This document shows positions 1 through 8,109 of a DNA stretch of 64,000 nt, piece after piece. The stretch comes from Rhodopseudomonas boonkerdii (GTDB taxonomy: Bacteria; Pseudomonadota; Alphaproteobacteria; Rhizobiales; Xanthobacteraceae). A model generated the notes under the pieces. It saw only the letters and a list, made by a program, of their open reading frames with translations, was not told the origin of the DNA and ran no database searches. The translations under genes were made by a program, and so were the position numbers. How positions within the stretch are numbered: the stretch's first letter is position 1; every line of letters starts with the position of its first letter. The stretch is from contig NZ_CP036537.1 of the NCBI RefSeq assembly GCF_021184025.1, positions 1,984,001-2,048,000 on the forward strand. The letters are read 5' to 3'.

Positions 1-655
1 TCTTCTCGACCTGCAGCTGTCCGCGTTCCAGATAGGCCCGGTTGACGTCGGTGATTTCGAGTTCGCCACGCGCGGAAGGTTTGAGATTTGCAGCGATATC
101 GACCGCGCTGCCATCGTAGAAATAGAGTCCTGTAACTGCCCAGTTCGAACGGGGTTGCAGCGGCTTTTCCTCAATCGAAAGGACGCGATTGCTGGCGTCG
201 AATTCCACCACTCCGTAGCTCTGCGGGTCACTGACGTGATAAGCGAAAACCGTTGCGCCTTCCGCTTGCTTGCGCGCATTCTGGAGCAGTGGGATCAGAT
301 CATGGCCGTAGAACAGGTTGTCGCCGAGTACCAATGCTGATGATTGTCCAGCAACGAAATCGGCGCCGATGATATAGGCTTGGGCCAGCCCGTCGGGGCT
401 CGGTTGTTCGGCATAGCTGAACGACATCCCCCATTTCGATCCATCGCCGAGCAGGTGCTGGAATTTGGGGAGGTCAACCGGCGTTGAGATAATCAGGATG
501 TCGCGGATACCTGCCATCATCAGCGTGGAGAGCGGGTAGTAGATCAGAGGCTTATCGTAGATTGGCAGCAGCTGCTTGGAGCTGGCGAGAGTCATCGGAT
601 GGAGGCGCGTACCGCTGCCACCAGCCAGAATGATGCCTTTACTGATCGAACCCAT
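1..655 (-). CDS. rmlA: Glucose-1-phosphate thymidylyltransferase, 3'-truncated by window edge
   Basis: Makes dTDP-glucose from glucose-1-phosphate and dTTP, the first step of dTDP-L-rhamnose synthesis in the cytoplasm. Translating the minus strand from the ATG at 655 gives [20 protein letters not shown], which contains the nucleotidyltransferase signature GGSGTRLHP (residues 12-20), then [31 protein letters not shown] and [20 protein letters not shown], all typical of RmlA/RfbA. About 218 codons are visible, against a usual length near 290, so the C-terminus lies beyond position 1. It is the last gene of the minus-strand run rmlB-rmlC-rmlD-rmlA and starts 19 bases after rmlD ends. A purine-rich GTAGGAA lies upstream of the start. 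Confidence 0.95.
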   Translation of the reverse strand, partial: MGSISKGIILAGGSGTRLHPMTLASSKQLLPIYDKPLIYYPLSTLMMAGIRDILIISTPVDLPKFQHLLGDGSKWGMSFSYAEQPSPDGLAQAYIIGADFVAGQSSALVLGDNLFYGHDLIPLLQNARKQAEGATVFAYHVSDPQSYGVVEFDASNRVLSIEEKPLQPRSNWAVTGLYFYDGSAVDIAANLKPSARGELEITDVNRAYLERGQLQVEK

Positions 656-674
656 GACTAGCTATTCCTACTGG

Positions 675-1574
675 CTACGTCTTTGGAAAATCCTGCATCA
701 GCAGCCGCTCAACCGTATCGGGCAGCGACTGGCGCCAGTCCGGAAGATGAACGCCATGAACCTTAAACAGCTTGCTGTTGTCCAGCCTTGAATTGGCGGG
801 GCGCTTGGCCGGGGTGGGGTAGGATGACATCGGGATCGGCTTGACGTGAGCTGACGGGCCGCCTGCCGCGGCGGATACGTCGAAAACAGCCTCGGCAAAG
901 CCCGCCCAGGTCGTTTCGCCTGCGCCAGTCATATGGAACACACCGCGCAACTCTGCTGCCGAAGGCTTCTGAACGAGATTTTCTGCAACGGCGATGATCC
1001 CATTCACTATATCCAGCGCGTTTGTTGGGCTCCCCAACTGGTCGCTGACCACCGAGATCTCGTCACGTTTACTAGCGAGCGAGAGCATTGTGCGCGCGAA
1101 ATTCTTGCCGAATGGGCTGTAGACCCAGGCAGTGCGTAGAATGGCGTGGTTGTCGCTCGCCGAGATGATCGCGCGTTCACCTTCCAGCTTGGTTTGCCCA
1201 TATACGCCCAGAGGGCCTGTTGCGTCGCTTTCGCAATAGGGACGATCCAGGGTGCCGTCGAAGACATAGTCCGTCGACAGGTGAATGATGGGAATGCCGA
1301 GCCGGCTGGCTGTCCGGGCGACAGCGGCAGCTCCCTCGACATTAACGGCGTAAGCAAGGTCGGGCTCGCTTTCAGCGAGATCGACGGCCGTGTAGGCAGC
1401 TGCATTGACCACGACCTGCGGGGCAAGTGCGACCAAGGCCGCTTCAACTTCGTTCGGCCGGGTCAAATCGACTCCCGGTCGTGCAATCGTGGAGACATCG
1501 AGTGCTGCGATCGCTGCCCGCTCAAGCAGGGACTGAGCTACCTGTCCGTTTCTTCCGGTGATCGCGATCCGCAT
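675..1574 (-). CDS. rmlD: dTDP-4-dehydrorhamnose reductase
   Basis: Final NADPH-dependent reduction to dTDP-L-rhamnose. The 299-aa length is normal for the family. It has an N-terminal Rossmann motif TGRNGQ (residues 6-11), STDYVFDG (100-107) and the short-chain dehydrogenase YGQTK catalytic pair (125-129). The start MRIAITG is preceded by GAGTGAAG. It begins 6 bases after the end of rmlC, so the two are probably co-transcribed and coupled. The rhamnose precursor is likely consumed by glycosyltransferases of the neighbouring polysaccharide cluster. Confidence 0.95.
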   Translation of the reverse strand: MRIAITGRNGQVAQSLLERAAIAALDVSTIARPGVDLTRPNEVEAALVALAPQVVVNAAAYTAVDLAESEPDLAYAVNVEGAAAVARTASRLGIPIIHLSTDYVFDGTLDRPYCESDATGPLGVYGQTKLEGERAIISASDNHAILRTAWVYSPFGKNFARTMLSLASKRDEISVVSDQLGSPTNALDIVNGIIAVAENLVQKPSAAELRGVFHMTGAGETTWAGFAEAVFDVSAAAGGPSAHVKPIPMSSYPTPAKRPANSRLDNSKLFKVHGVHLPDWRQSLPDTVERLLMQDFPKT

Positions 1575-1580
1575 GAAGCT

Positions 1581-2138
1581 TCACTCGAAATATGTCGGAA
1601 GCGACTTGAAGCGGGGCAATCCCAAATCCTTGTCCGACAGTATGGCTTTGTCCTGGGACACTGGCCAGGTGATCCCTAAGTCGGGATCGTTCCACGCCAC
1701 GCCAAGATCGTTGGCCGGCGAATAGTAGCCCGTCACCTTGTACAGGACACGGGTATCCGGTTCGAGGGTGCAGAAGCCATGGGCGAAGCCGACGGGCACA
1801 AGCAACTGCTGACCTTCCTCTGCAGTCAATGTCTCAGCGACCCACTTGCCGTAGGTCGGCGACGAGCGTCGCAAATCGACTGCAACATCGTAGATGCTGC
1901 CACGCAGCACGCGGATCAGTTTGTCCTGGGCGGCCGGATGACTCTGGAAGTGCAGGCCGCGAACTGTCCCCGCATGGATGGATCGAGATTGATTGTCCTG
2001 GACGAAATCGAGCGTGATGCCGTGCTCTCGAAACCGGCTGTTGTTGTATGTCTCGCAGAACACACCGCGCGAGTCGGCGAAAGCTCTCGGTGTGATGATC
2101 TTGACGGCCTCTATGGCGGTTGGCGTAACGGTCAACAT
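1581..2138 (-). CDS. rmlC: dTDP-4-dehydrorhamnose 3,5-epimerase
   Basis: Epimerises dTDP-4-keto-6-deoxyglucose at C3 and C5. I chose the start at 2138 (MLTVTPTAIEAVKIITPRAF) because AGGAAACGAC sits directly upstream and family proteins begin this way; the open frame runs back to 2249, but that extension overlaps rmlB and looks random. The 185-aa product has the cupin fold markers GVFCETYN, the conserved GTVRGLHFQ around the catalytic His, GSIYDVAVDLR and PVGFAHGFCTLE. It is the third step of the pathway and lies between rmlB and rmlD in the same orientation. Confidence 0.95.
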   Translation of the reverse strand: MLTVTPTAIEAVKIITPRAFADSRGVFCETYNNSRFREHGITLDFVQDNQSRSIHAGTVRGLHFQSHPAAQDKLIRVLRGSIYDVAVDLRRSSPTYGKWVAETLTAEEGQQLLVPVGFAHGFCTLEPDTRVLYKVTGYYSPANDLGVAWNDPDLGITWPVSQDKAILSDKDLGLPRFKSLPTYFE

Positions 2139-2161
2139 GTCGTTTCCTGAAGCAATGACGG

Positions 2162-3229
2162 CTATCTCTGGATGGCTATGCCTAGTCGCTCGCCACGATA
2201 GACCCCTGAGCGCACACGCTCCCACCAGGTTCTGTTGTCGAGATACCACTGTACGGTCTGACGCAGTCCGCTCTCGAAATTGTGGAGCGGCCGCCAGCCG
2301 AGTTCGTTCGCAATCTTCGAGGCGTCGATCGCATAACGAGCGTCGTGGCCGGGGCGGTCTGTGACAAAGGAAATCAGCCCTTCACGCGCGCCAATCGAGG
2401 CATCCGGCGCAAGCTCGTCGAGCAGAGCGCAAATCGCCCTGACGACCGAAATATTGGTATGTTCGTTGTGTCCGCCGATATTGTAGCTTTGGCCGGGTGC
2501 GCCCTGCCGTGCCACCTGGATCAACGCCTCGGCGTGATCATCCACATGCAGCCAGTCGCGAATGTTCTCTCCCGTACCGTAGACAGGAAGCGGTTTTCCT
2601 TCCAGCGCATTGATGATGGTCAGCGGGATCAGCTTTTCCGGAAAGTGATACGGTCCGTAGTTGTTCGAGCAATTCGTCATCACCACGGGCAAGCCGTAAG
2701 TATGGTGCCATGCCCGGACGAGATGATCGGAGCCGGCCTTGGATGCGGAGTAGGGAGAGTTGGGTTGATACGGTGTCTCTTCCGTGAAGTAGCCGCTGGC
2801 GCCGAGCGAGCCGAATACTTCGTCGGTCGAAATGTGATGGAAGCGGAAGTCCCGCTTGCGCTCGACCGGCAGTTCATGCCAATGCGCAAGCGCTGCCTGG
2901 AGCAACGAGAACGTTCCAACGATATTCGTCTGGATGAATTCGCCGGGGCCATCAATCGAACGGTCGACGTGGCTTTCAGCAGCCAGATGCATCACCACAT
3001 CGGGAGAGAATTCCTCGAATGCGGCTCGCATGGCGGCGCCATCGACGATGTCTGCCTGCATGAATCTATAGTGCGGGTGCGAAGCTACCGGAGCCAGCGA
3101 TTCCAGATTGCCGGCATAAGTGAGCTTGTCGACCACCAGCACCTCGTCGCCGGCGGTCTGCAGCAGCCTTCGCACGACGGCCGATCCGATGAAGCCGGCG
3201 CCGCCCGTTATAAGATATCGTCGCATCAT
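2162..3229 (-). CDS. rmlB: dTDP-glucose 4,6-dehydratase
   Basis: NAD-dependent conversion of dTDP-glucose to dTDP-4-keto-6-deoxyglucose. The 355-aa product is an extended short-chain dehydrogenase: TGGAGFIGS (8-16) binds NAD, STDEVFG (134-140) carries the catalytic Thr/Asp/Glu, and YSASK (160-164) holds the Tyr/Lys pair. Later [15 protein letters not shown] is typical of RmlB. The start is one of two adjacent ATG codons (3229 or 3226). The second of these ATGs overlaps the stop codon of a short upstream open frame (see 3230-4621). Confidence 0.95.
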   Translation of the reverse strand: MMRRYLITGGAGFIGSAVVRRLLQTAGDEVLVVDKLTYAGNLESLAPVASHPHYRFMQADIVDGAAMRAAFEEFSPDVVMHLAAESHVDRSIDGPGEFIQTNIVGTFSLLQAALAHWHELPVERKRDFRFHHISTDEVFGSLGASGYFTEETPYQPNSPYSASKAGSDHLVRAWHHTYGLPVVMTNCSNNYGPYHFPEKLIPLTIINALEGKPLPVYGTGENIRDWLHVDDHAEALIQVARQGAPGQSYNIGGHNEHTNISVVRAICALLDELAPDASIGAREGLISFVTDRPGHDARYAIDASKIANELGWRPLHNFESGLRQTVQWYLDNRTWWERVRSGVYRGERLGIAIQR

Positions 3230-3356
3230 AAGTTCAAGCGCTTGGCCAGGTTCGTGTGGAATTCAAATAGCAGATAGCCCATCGAATACCAGACCGGCGT
3301 TGCCATCTTGTCCGCGATCGACGCAGAACGCGATCGTGCCGGAATGGTTGTCTCGG

Positions 3357-4406
3357 TCAGCGAAGCAAATTCCGGACGCGTTGCAATTGAGCTCTGATGC
3401 GCGGAGATGCGATCAGGGACTGGAATTTCGCGGTGCCCCAGTCTCGCATTCGATTGTCGAGCGCGCGGGGAGTGTTTGCAATGCGGCGTGCGATCATGTG
3501 AGGAAGAAAAGCATGACGTCCGCGGCGCAGCTCGTCTCCCAGCTGTCTCCGCTCTTCCTCCAAAGCGACGATATCGCGTTCTCGCCGCGCCAAAGCGGCC
3601 GTCAAGCGATGCAATTCGGAGGACAGCGCGGCAATTTTTCGTTGCTGGCAGGTTTCATATCGCTGGCGTGTCGACGCGCTCTCCGTCTCGACATTCTCAT
3701 CCATGTCACCGGCGCGCGAGGACTCCACCCAATGAAACAGGTTGGACGTCGCATAGTCGAACGGGGCGCGCGCAACCCGCGTGGCCGGGTTTCGATGCAG
3801 TACTGCAGCGGAATCGAGAACTTCGATCCGATCGAACAGCGCGCTAAAATAGGCGTGCTCGCTCACGCCCGACCGGTCGGGCGCGGGATCGGCAGCGCGA
3901 AGTCCGGTGTCCATGGACGTTGCAAAGGGGTAGCGGCCATGTACGATATTCATGACCGGAGACAGTGCGTCCAGGACCTCGTCCCGCAATGGCCCGCTGC
4001 GCTGTGTGGTATTGGCTGCCAGCACATATCGGCCACCGGACGTCAGACAGGGGGACAATTCCCAGAGAAGGCCTAGGCGGGTTGCCAGATCCGTGTTGGT
4101 TGCGTCAAGGATCAGGTCCCATGACCGCCCCCCCGTGGCCTCCAGGAGCTCCTGGACGGCTTCTGCGACGACGGCCGAAGGGCCCCCGCCAGCTCCGGAA
4201 GGCGGCTTCGGCGTGACGATGCGAAGCTCTGAAGCGGGAGATGTTTGGGCGACTAGCGATGCGATCTGGTCGGACACTGCATCAGCAACTAAGATGATAG
4301 TCCTTGAATTCGGTGCGTATAGCTCGATGACACGCCGAAGCCCTGCGGGCGGAGAAAATTCCAACCGTGAACTGTCTGATACCCGATTGGACGCGCCGAG
4401 GATCAA
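3357..4406 (-). CDS. Methyltransferase-like protein with C-terminal coiled coil; start and end doubtful
   Basis: The 349-aa frame is not recognised with certainty. An N-terminal half with VIELYAPNSRTIILVAD, WDLILDATNTDLATRLGLLW and SGGRYVLAAN looks like a Rossmann or methyltransferase-type fold that lacks a clear SAM glycine motif. Residues about 240-300 (RQRYETCQQRKIAALSSEL onwards) are charged and heptad-like, suggesting a coiled coil. The only possible start is TTG at 4406, overlapping the stop of the small upstream ORF (TTGA). A second frame downstream stays open and ends exactly on the rmlB start. The locus may be a coupled pair or a frameshifted, decaying gene. It sits between rmlB and the exporter, so a glycan-modification role is a guess. 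Confidence 0.45.
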   Translation of the reverse strand: MILGASNRVSDSSRLEFSPPAGLRRVIELYAPNSRTIILVADAVSDQIASLVAQTSPASELRIVTPKPPSGAGGGPSAVVAEAVQELLEATGGRSWDLILDATNTDLATRLGLLWELSPCLTSGGRYVLAANTTQRSGPLRDEVLDALSPVMNIVHGRYPFATSMDTGLRAADPAPDRSGVSEHAYFSALFDRIEVLDSAAVLHRNPATRVARAPFDYATSNLFHWVESSRAGDMDENVETESASTRQRYETCQQRKIAALSSELHRLTAALARRERDIVALEEERRQLGDELRRGRHAFLPHMIARRIANTPRALDNRMRDWGTAKFQSLIASPRIRAQLQRVRNLLR

Positions 4407-4621
4407 GGCCGGACCGTCGCTTGCGCATCGGCGCTGTGCTGGTTTGCATTCGACGAAATGGAGGCCGGCGCACGATCGGCTTCGCTCTGACGCGTCGCGA
4501 CGAGCTGCAGGCGCCGCGTCCCGAAAACGAGGCCGGTCGATGAGCGTGTGATGACGGAGCGCGCCGAGCCGCCCTGGCCGGCGATCCTGACGCGTTCACC
4601 GCGAATGTCGTATGCGGACAT
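4403..4621 (-). CDS. Small hypothetical protein with strong ribosome-binding site
   Basis: A 72-codon frame beginning MSAYDIRGERVRIAGQGG. The evidence that it is translated is an AGGAG placed seven bases before the ATG at 4621 and a four-base TTGA overlap with the next frame (3357-4406), the geometry of translational coupling. The product is Ser/Ala/Arg-rich with no motif or membrane segment I recognise. It could instead be the N-terminus of the downstream gene separated by a frameshift, because the downstream frame has no ATG or GTG start of its own. Confidence 0.4.
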   Translation of the reverse strand: MSAYDIRGERVRIAGQGGSARSVITRSSTGLVFGTRRLQLVATRQSEADRAPASISSNANQHSADAQATVRP

Positions 4622-4895
4622 AAGGCTTCTCCTGCTCCCTCAATATCGTATCGCTCTGCGGGACGCAATCGCGGGCGGGGTTAGGTGTTGATTTTTCTGG
4701 CAATTTGCGGGTTTTGCGTGCCGGTCGCGAACGATCGGAGTGGTCGTTGAGCGAGGGCTGCATCCAGGCTGGAAGATCGTCCGGACGATGCGGAACGGGC
4801 GCCCCGAGAAGTCTCGCAGCGACGTCAATCCGGGGTGGATATCGATTGCACTGGCTGCTAAAGGCGGGGCGTATTCCTCGGAGACCTAATCCTTA

Positions 4896-5741
4896 ATGAG
4901 TGTGATCAGCCGAGCGCTCGACATGCGCGGAAATGCTGCGGCATTGACCGAAGTGATCGGTATGATGCGCCGTCACCCGGCTCTCATTTGGGAGATGACA
5001 GTCCGTGAATTGCGGGATCGCTATTCGGGAAATTCATTGGGCCTCGCTTGGGCGGTCGGCGCGCCGTTGGCCATCTTCGCTGCCAATGTTCTTGCCTTCC
5101 TCTTCATTTTTCGCGTTCGGATGAACGCACAGGACGACGGAGCCGCTTACGCTGTTTTCGTGCTGTCGGGGATGGCGGTCTGGGTGGCCCTGAGCGAAGT
5201 GCTCAGCCGCGCCCCCGTCGCGATCGTTCAGAGCAGCAATCTGGTGAAGCAGATCGTCTTTCCCAGTGAGATATTGCCATTCAAGATCGTGCTTGCAGGA
5301 CTTCCGACGCTCGCGGTTTGCGGCTCCATCGTTATCATTCTGTCGATTGCGACAGGCCACGCGACGCTGCTGGGGCTGTTCGTCCTGCTGCCCATCTGCG
5401 TCGTGTTCTTTCTCGTGATGCTGACGGGTCTCGCATATGTGCTGTCCGGAATCGGGGTGTTCCTCCGCGACGTGAAGGATGTGGTGGGCCTGCTTCTCTC
5501 GGTCGGGATGTTCCTGCATCCCATCCTGTATCCTCCAGCGTCCGTGCCGGTTTGGCTGGACAGGCTGTTCTACTTCAGCCCATTCAGCTACCTGATCTGG
5601 TGTTTTCGGGACGCGCTTTATGAAGGCGCGATAACCCGCCCCGTGGCGTGGATCGTATGCCCGATCCTCGGAATAGTGTTTCTATTGCTGGGCTGGCGTG
5701 TTTTCCGCTCGTTGCGGCCCACGTTCGGGAATGCGCTGTGA
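4896..5741 (+). CDS. wzm: Polysaccharide ABC exporter, membrane subunit (Wzm-type)
   Basis: ABC-2-type permease that moves an undecaprenyl-linked polysaccharide across the inner membrane. The 281-aa protein starts with a cytosolic amphipathic segment (MMRRHPALIWEMTVRELRDR) followed by the family hallmark YSGNSLGLAWAV. About six hydrophobic segments follow, with FFLVMLTGLAYVLSGIGVFLRDVKDVV and a C-terminal YFSPFSYLIWCFRDALY region typical of Wzm/KpsM/TagG proteins. The ATPase subunit follows with overlapping stop and start. This pairing makes ABC-dependent export, not Wzx/Wzy, the likely route for the glycan built here. Confidence 0.9.
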   Translation: MSVISRALDMRGNAAALTEVIGMMRRHPALIWEMTVRELRDRYSGNSLGLAWAVGAPLAIFAANVLAFLFIFRVRMNAQDDGAAYAVFVLSGMAVWVALSEVLSRAPVAIVQSSNLVKQIVFPSEILPFKIVLAGLPTLAVCGSIVIILSIATGHATLLGLFVLLPICVVFFLVMLTGLAYVLSGIGVFLRDVKDVVGLLLSVGMFLHPILYPPASVPVWLDRLFYFSPFSYLIWCFRDALYEGAITRPVAWIVCPILGIVFLLLGWRVFRSLRPTFGNAL

Positions 5742-7111
5742 CAATCCAAACCATTTCAGTCAAATCCCTAAGCAAGATTTATCGCGTCTGGAAGCATCCG
5801 CGGGATCTTCTGATTGAGGGCTTGAGCGGTCGCGTGCGCCATAGCGAATTTCAGGCGTTGACCGACATCTCCTTCGACGTTCCGGCTGGCTCCGTCGTCG
5901 GTCTGATGGGGCGAAATGGTGCAGGCAAGAGCACGCTGCTCAGGATCATCGCGGGAACGCTCGATGCATCCGGCGGCAGTGCTGTGGTCGCGGGTCGCAT
6001 CGCGGCTATTCTGGAACTGGGCACCGGATTCCATCCGGATTATACCGGTCGTGAGAACGTGTTCCTGGGGGGGCTCTGCCTGGGCCTGTCGCGGAACGAG
6101 ATTAAGCAGCGGTTCGACGAGATTGTCGATTTTGCCGAGCTCTGGGACTTCATCGATCAGCCGTTCCGAACCTATTCAAGTGGCATGCAGGCCCGTCTGA
6201 CCTTTGCGGTCGCAACATGTGTGGACCCTGACATTCTCATCATCGACGAAGCTCTCGGCGTCGGGGATGCGCGGTTTCAGCTCAAATCGTTTGATCGCAT
6301 TCGCCGCTTCAAGGAGCAGGGTAAATCGATCCTTCTGGTGAGCCACAATATCGCTCAGATCGTTGCGATCTGCGATCGTGCCATTCTTCTCGAAAAAGGC
6401 CGCGTTCTGGAAGATGGCGACCCCAACGTGGTCGGGAAAATCTATCATGAGCTGCTGTTCGCTCCTGCGCCGGCAGTAACGATATCTCAGCCGCCGGCGC
6501 AGTCTCCGGAGGATGTTTCCGGCCAGCATCACGAGGATATTTCTGCGGATGGTCCGAAGCAGATCGACGGTGCCGCCGATGTAGCCGCGGGCGATGCGCC
6601 AGCTCAAGGCGAGTTCCAGGGCAGTGAGCGCGAGCGGCGCTATGGACTGCGGGAGGTCGAGATTGTTGACGTCAAGATTGAAGACGCTAACGGGCAGCCG
6701 ACCACATTTTTGCAGACACTGACTGCGTACAAAGTCGTCTTGAAGATGAGGTCGAAAAAGGTGTTCTCCGACCTGCACATAGGCTTCCTCGTGCGGGACC
6801 TCAAAGGAATAGAGATATTCGGGTGGGATACCGCTAATTCGCTTGTTGGACCTATTCCTGCGGTTGTGGAGGGGGAGGTTTTTGTGCATAAAATTGCGTT
6901 CCGGACTAATCTGTCCGGCGGGCAATACTTCCTAACAGCGTCGATAGCCCAAGCTGATAAAACCAAACAAGACATGCGATTTGATTGCTTGGCGATCACG
7001 GTTGCACCAACGCCACATATATTCACCGCATCTTTTGCAAATCTCGAAATGCGGCTCATTGATCGATCGTCTGGTGAAGAGATATACGGGCGCTTCGAGC
7101 GCGAAGATTGA
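5738..7111 (+). CDS. wzt: Polysaccharide ABC exporter, ATPase with C-terminal glycan-binding domain (Wzt-type)
   Basis: Energises Wzm. I chose the GTG at 5738 because it overlaps the wzm stop (GTGA) and gives VTIQTISVKSLSKIYRV, a normal Wzt N-terminus. The open frame extends back to 5648 but that part lies inside wzm. The 457-aa product has Walker A GRNGAGKST (58-66), signature YSSGMQARL (about 146-154), Walker B ILIIDE (166-171) and the switch His in SHN. After a Pro/Ala/Asp-rich linker (about 250-310), a C-terminal domain from RYGLREVEIVDVKI onward matches the Wzt carbohydrate-binding beta-sandwich. Such a domain usually recognises a terminal modification of the exported chain, which would fit the methyltransferases nearby. 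Confidence 0.9.
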   Translation: MTIQTISVKSLSKIYRVWKHPRDLLIEGLSGRVRHSEFQALTDISFDVPAGSVVGLMGRNGAGKSTLLRIIAGTLDASGGSAVVAGRIAAILELGTGFHPDYTGRENVFLGGLCLGLSRNEIKQRFDEIVDFAELWDFIDQPFRTYSSGMQARLTFAVATCVDPDILIIDEALGVGDARFQLKSFDRIRRFKEQGKSILLVSHNIAQIVAICDRAILLEKGRVLEDGDPNVVGKIYHELLFAPAPAVTISQPPAQSPEDVSGQHHEDISADGPKQIDGAADVAAGDAPAQGEFQGSERERRYGLREVEIVDVKIEDANGQPTTFLQTLTAYKVVLKMRSKKVFSDLHIGFLVRDLKGIEIFGWDTANSLVGPIPAVVEGEVFVHKIAFRTNLSGGQYFLTASIAQADKTKQDMRFDCLAITVAPTPHIFTASFANLEMRLIDRSSGEEIYGRFERED

Positions 7112-7280
7112 ATTGGGAAGTCTGCTGCCCCTCATTGTTGGTCGCCGCAGGGCCCCGGTCGAGTAGCACCCGAACCCGAGAGACATTTGATTGGTTCTTG
7201 CCTTTGAAGGGGGTTCACTCTATCGAAAATGCCAATCCGGTGTGTGAACAATTGATGTTCAACTCTTGAAAGAATAGATT

Positions 7281-8018
7281 TTGGCTTTCCCGCAATCCGC
7301 TACACCCGAAGATTACCTGGCTTTCGATGCTGCGGCCGTGCGCCGTCGCAAGCCGATCGATCGTGTGGAAATCGACGCGTACCTCAAGAGCATCGAGGTG
7401 CATCCGTACTACGCAAAAATGGCGACGGTAAAAGACATCTCCATGTTGCATGTGGATGTCCTGATGCTGTTGCGGCTGTTCGCCAGAGCGACGCGCGGCG
7501 GCATTCTGGAAATTGGCCCCTATATCGGTGGTTCATCTATCGGGATCGGCTCCGGTGTGCGGGATGGCGGTGGCCGCCCTTATGCCAGCGTCGAACACGG
7601 CGGTGTCGAGGAGGAGATCGGTGGCACCTATCGCGATCATCCGTTCTATCCGTCATCCAATATTATCGATGATTTGAAGAAAAATCTGGCGGCCGAGGGA
7701 CTTGGTAGCTTCGTTTCGATTTTCCCGGGAAAGTCGGATACGCCATCGGTTGTCGAAAAGGTCTTCGAACTGTTTCGCGGAAGCCCCATCGAGCTGCTGT
7801 TTATCGACGCGGATGGGGCGGTCGATCGTGACATGGAGCTGTATCGGCCGCTGATCGCCAAGAACTGCCTGTTGGTGTTCGATGACTACACGGCTCCCGG
7901 GGCGGAAGAAAAAGAGCAGCGTGTGCGACGAGTTGTCGATGAAGAAGTCGCGCGGGGACGCCTCGAAAGCTACGGTGTCTACGGTTGGGGGACCTGGATC
8001 GGGCGCTATCGGGGCTGA
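7281..8018 (+). CDS. Class I SAM-dependent methyltransferase (Methyltransf_24-like)
   Basis: Probable sugar O-methyltransferase. The 245-aa product carries SAM motif I ILEIGPYIGGSSIGIG (about 75-90), an acidic region ending in IELLFIDADG (about 170-180, motif III-like) and LVFDDY. A TAG stands in frame at 7275, so translation must start at the TTG at 7281 (MAFPQSATPEDYLAF) or later. A GAAAG sequence lies before it. It stands alone behind wzt in the same direction, 169 bases away. A chain-end methylase paired with a Wzt C-terminal domain is a known arrangement in other bacteria, and that role is inferred here. Confidence 0.75.
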   Translation: MAFPQSATPEDYLAFDAAAVRRRKPIDRVEIDAYLKSIEVHPYYAKMATVKDISMLHVDVLMLLRLFARATRGGILEIGPYIGGSSIGIGSGVRDGGGRPYASVEHGGVEEEIGGTYRDHPFYPSSNIIDDLKKNLAAEGLGSFVSIFPGKSDTPSVVEKVFELFRGSPIELLFIDADGAVDRDMELYRPLIAKNCLLVFDDYTAPGAEEKEQRVRRVVDEEVARGRLESYGVYGWGTWIGRYRG

Positions 8019-8073
8019 GAGCGGCTCCTCTCCATCCAGGTGTGCACACGTTCTGAAGGGCGTGAGAAAATTG

Positions 8074-8107
8074 CCTTCTCTGGATCGATAAAGCATTCCA
8101 GAGAAGG
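8074..8107 (+). promoter_or_regulatory. Hairpin that includes the ribosome-binding site of the GT-C gene
   Basis: CCTTCTCTGGA (8074-8084) pairs perfectly with TCCAGAGAAGG (8097-8107) across a 12-base loop. The right arm contains GAGAAGG, the Shine-Dalgarno sequence of the gene starting at 8110. When folded, the site would be hidden. The stem is not followed by a T-run, so it does not look like a terminator of the preceding methyltransferase gene. Confidence 0.7.
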
Positions 8108-8109
8108 TT

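Noticed and set aside
1581..2249. Longer rmlC starting at 2249
   Set aside because: The additional 37 codons overlap rmlB and are unlike RmlC; a proper ribosome-binding site precedes the ATG at 2138.
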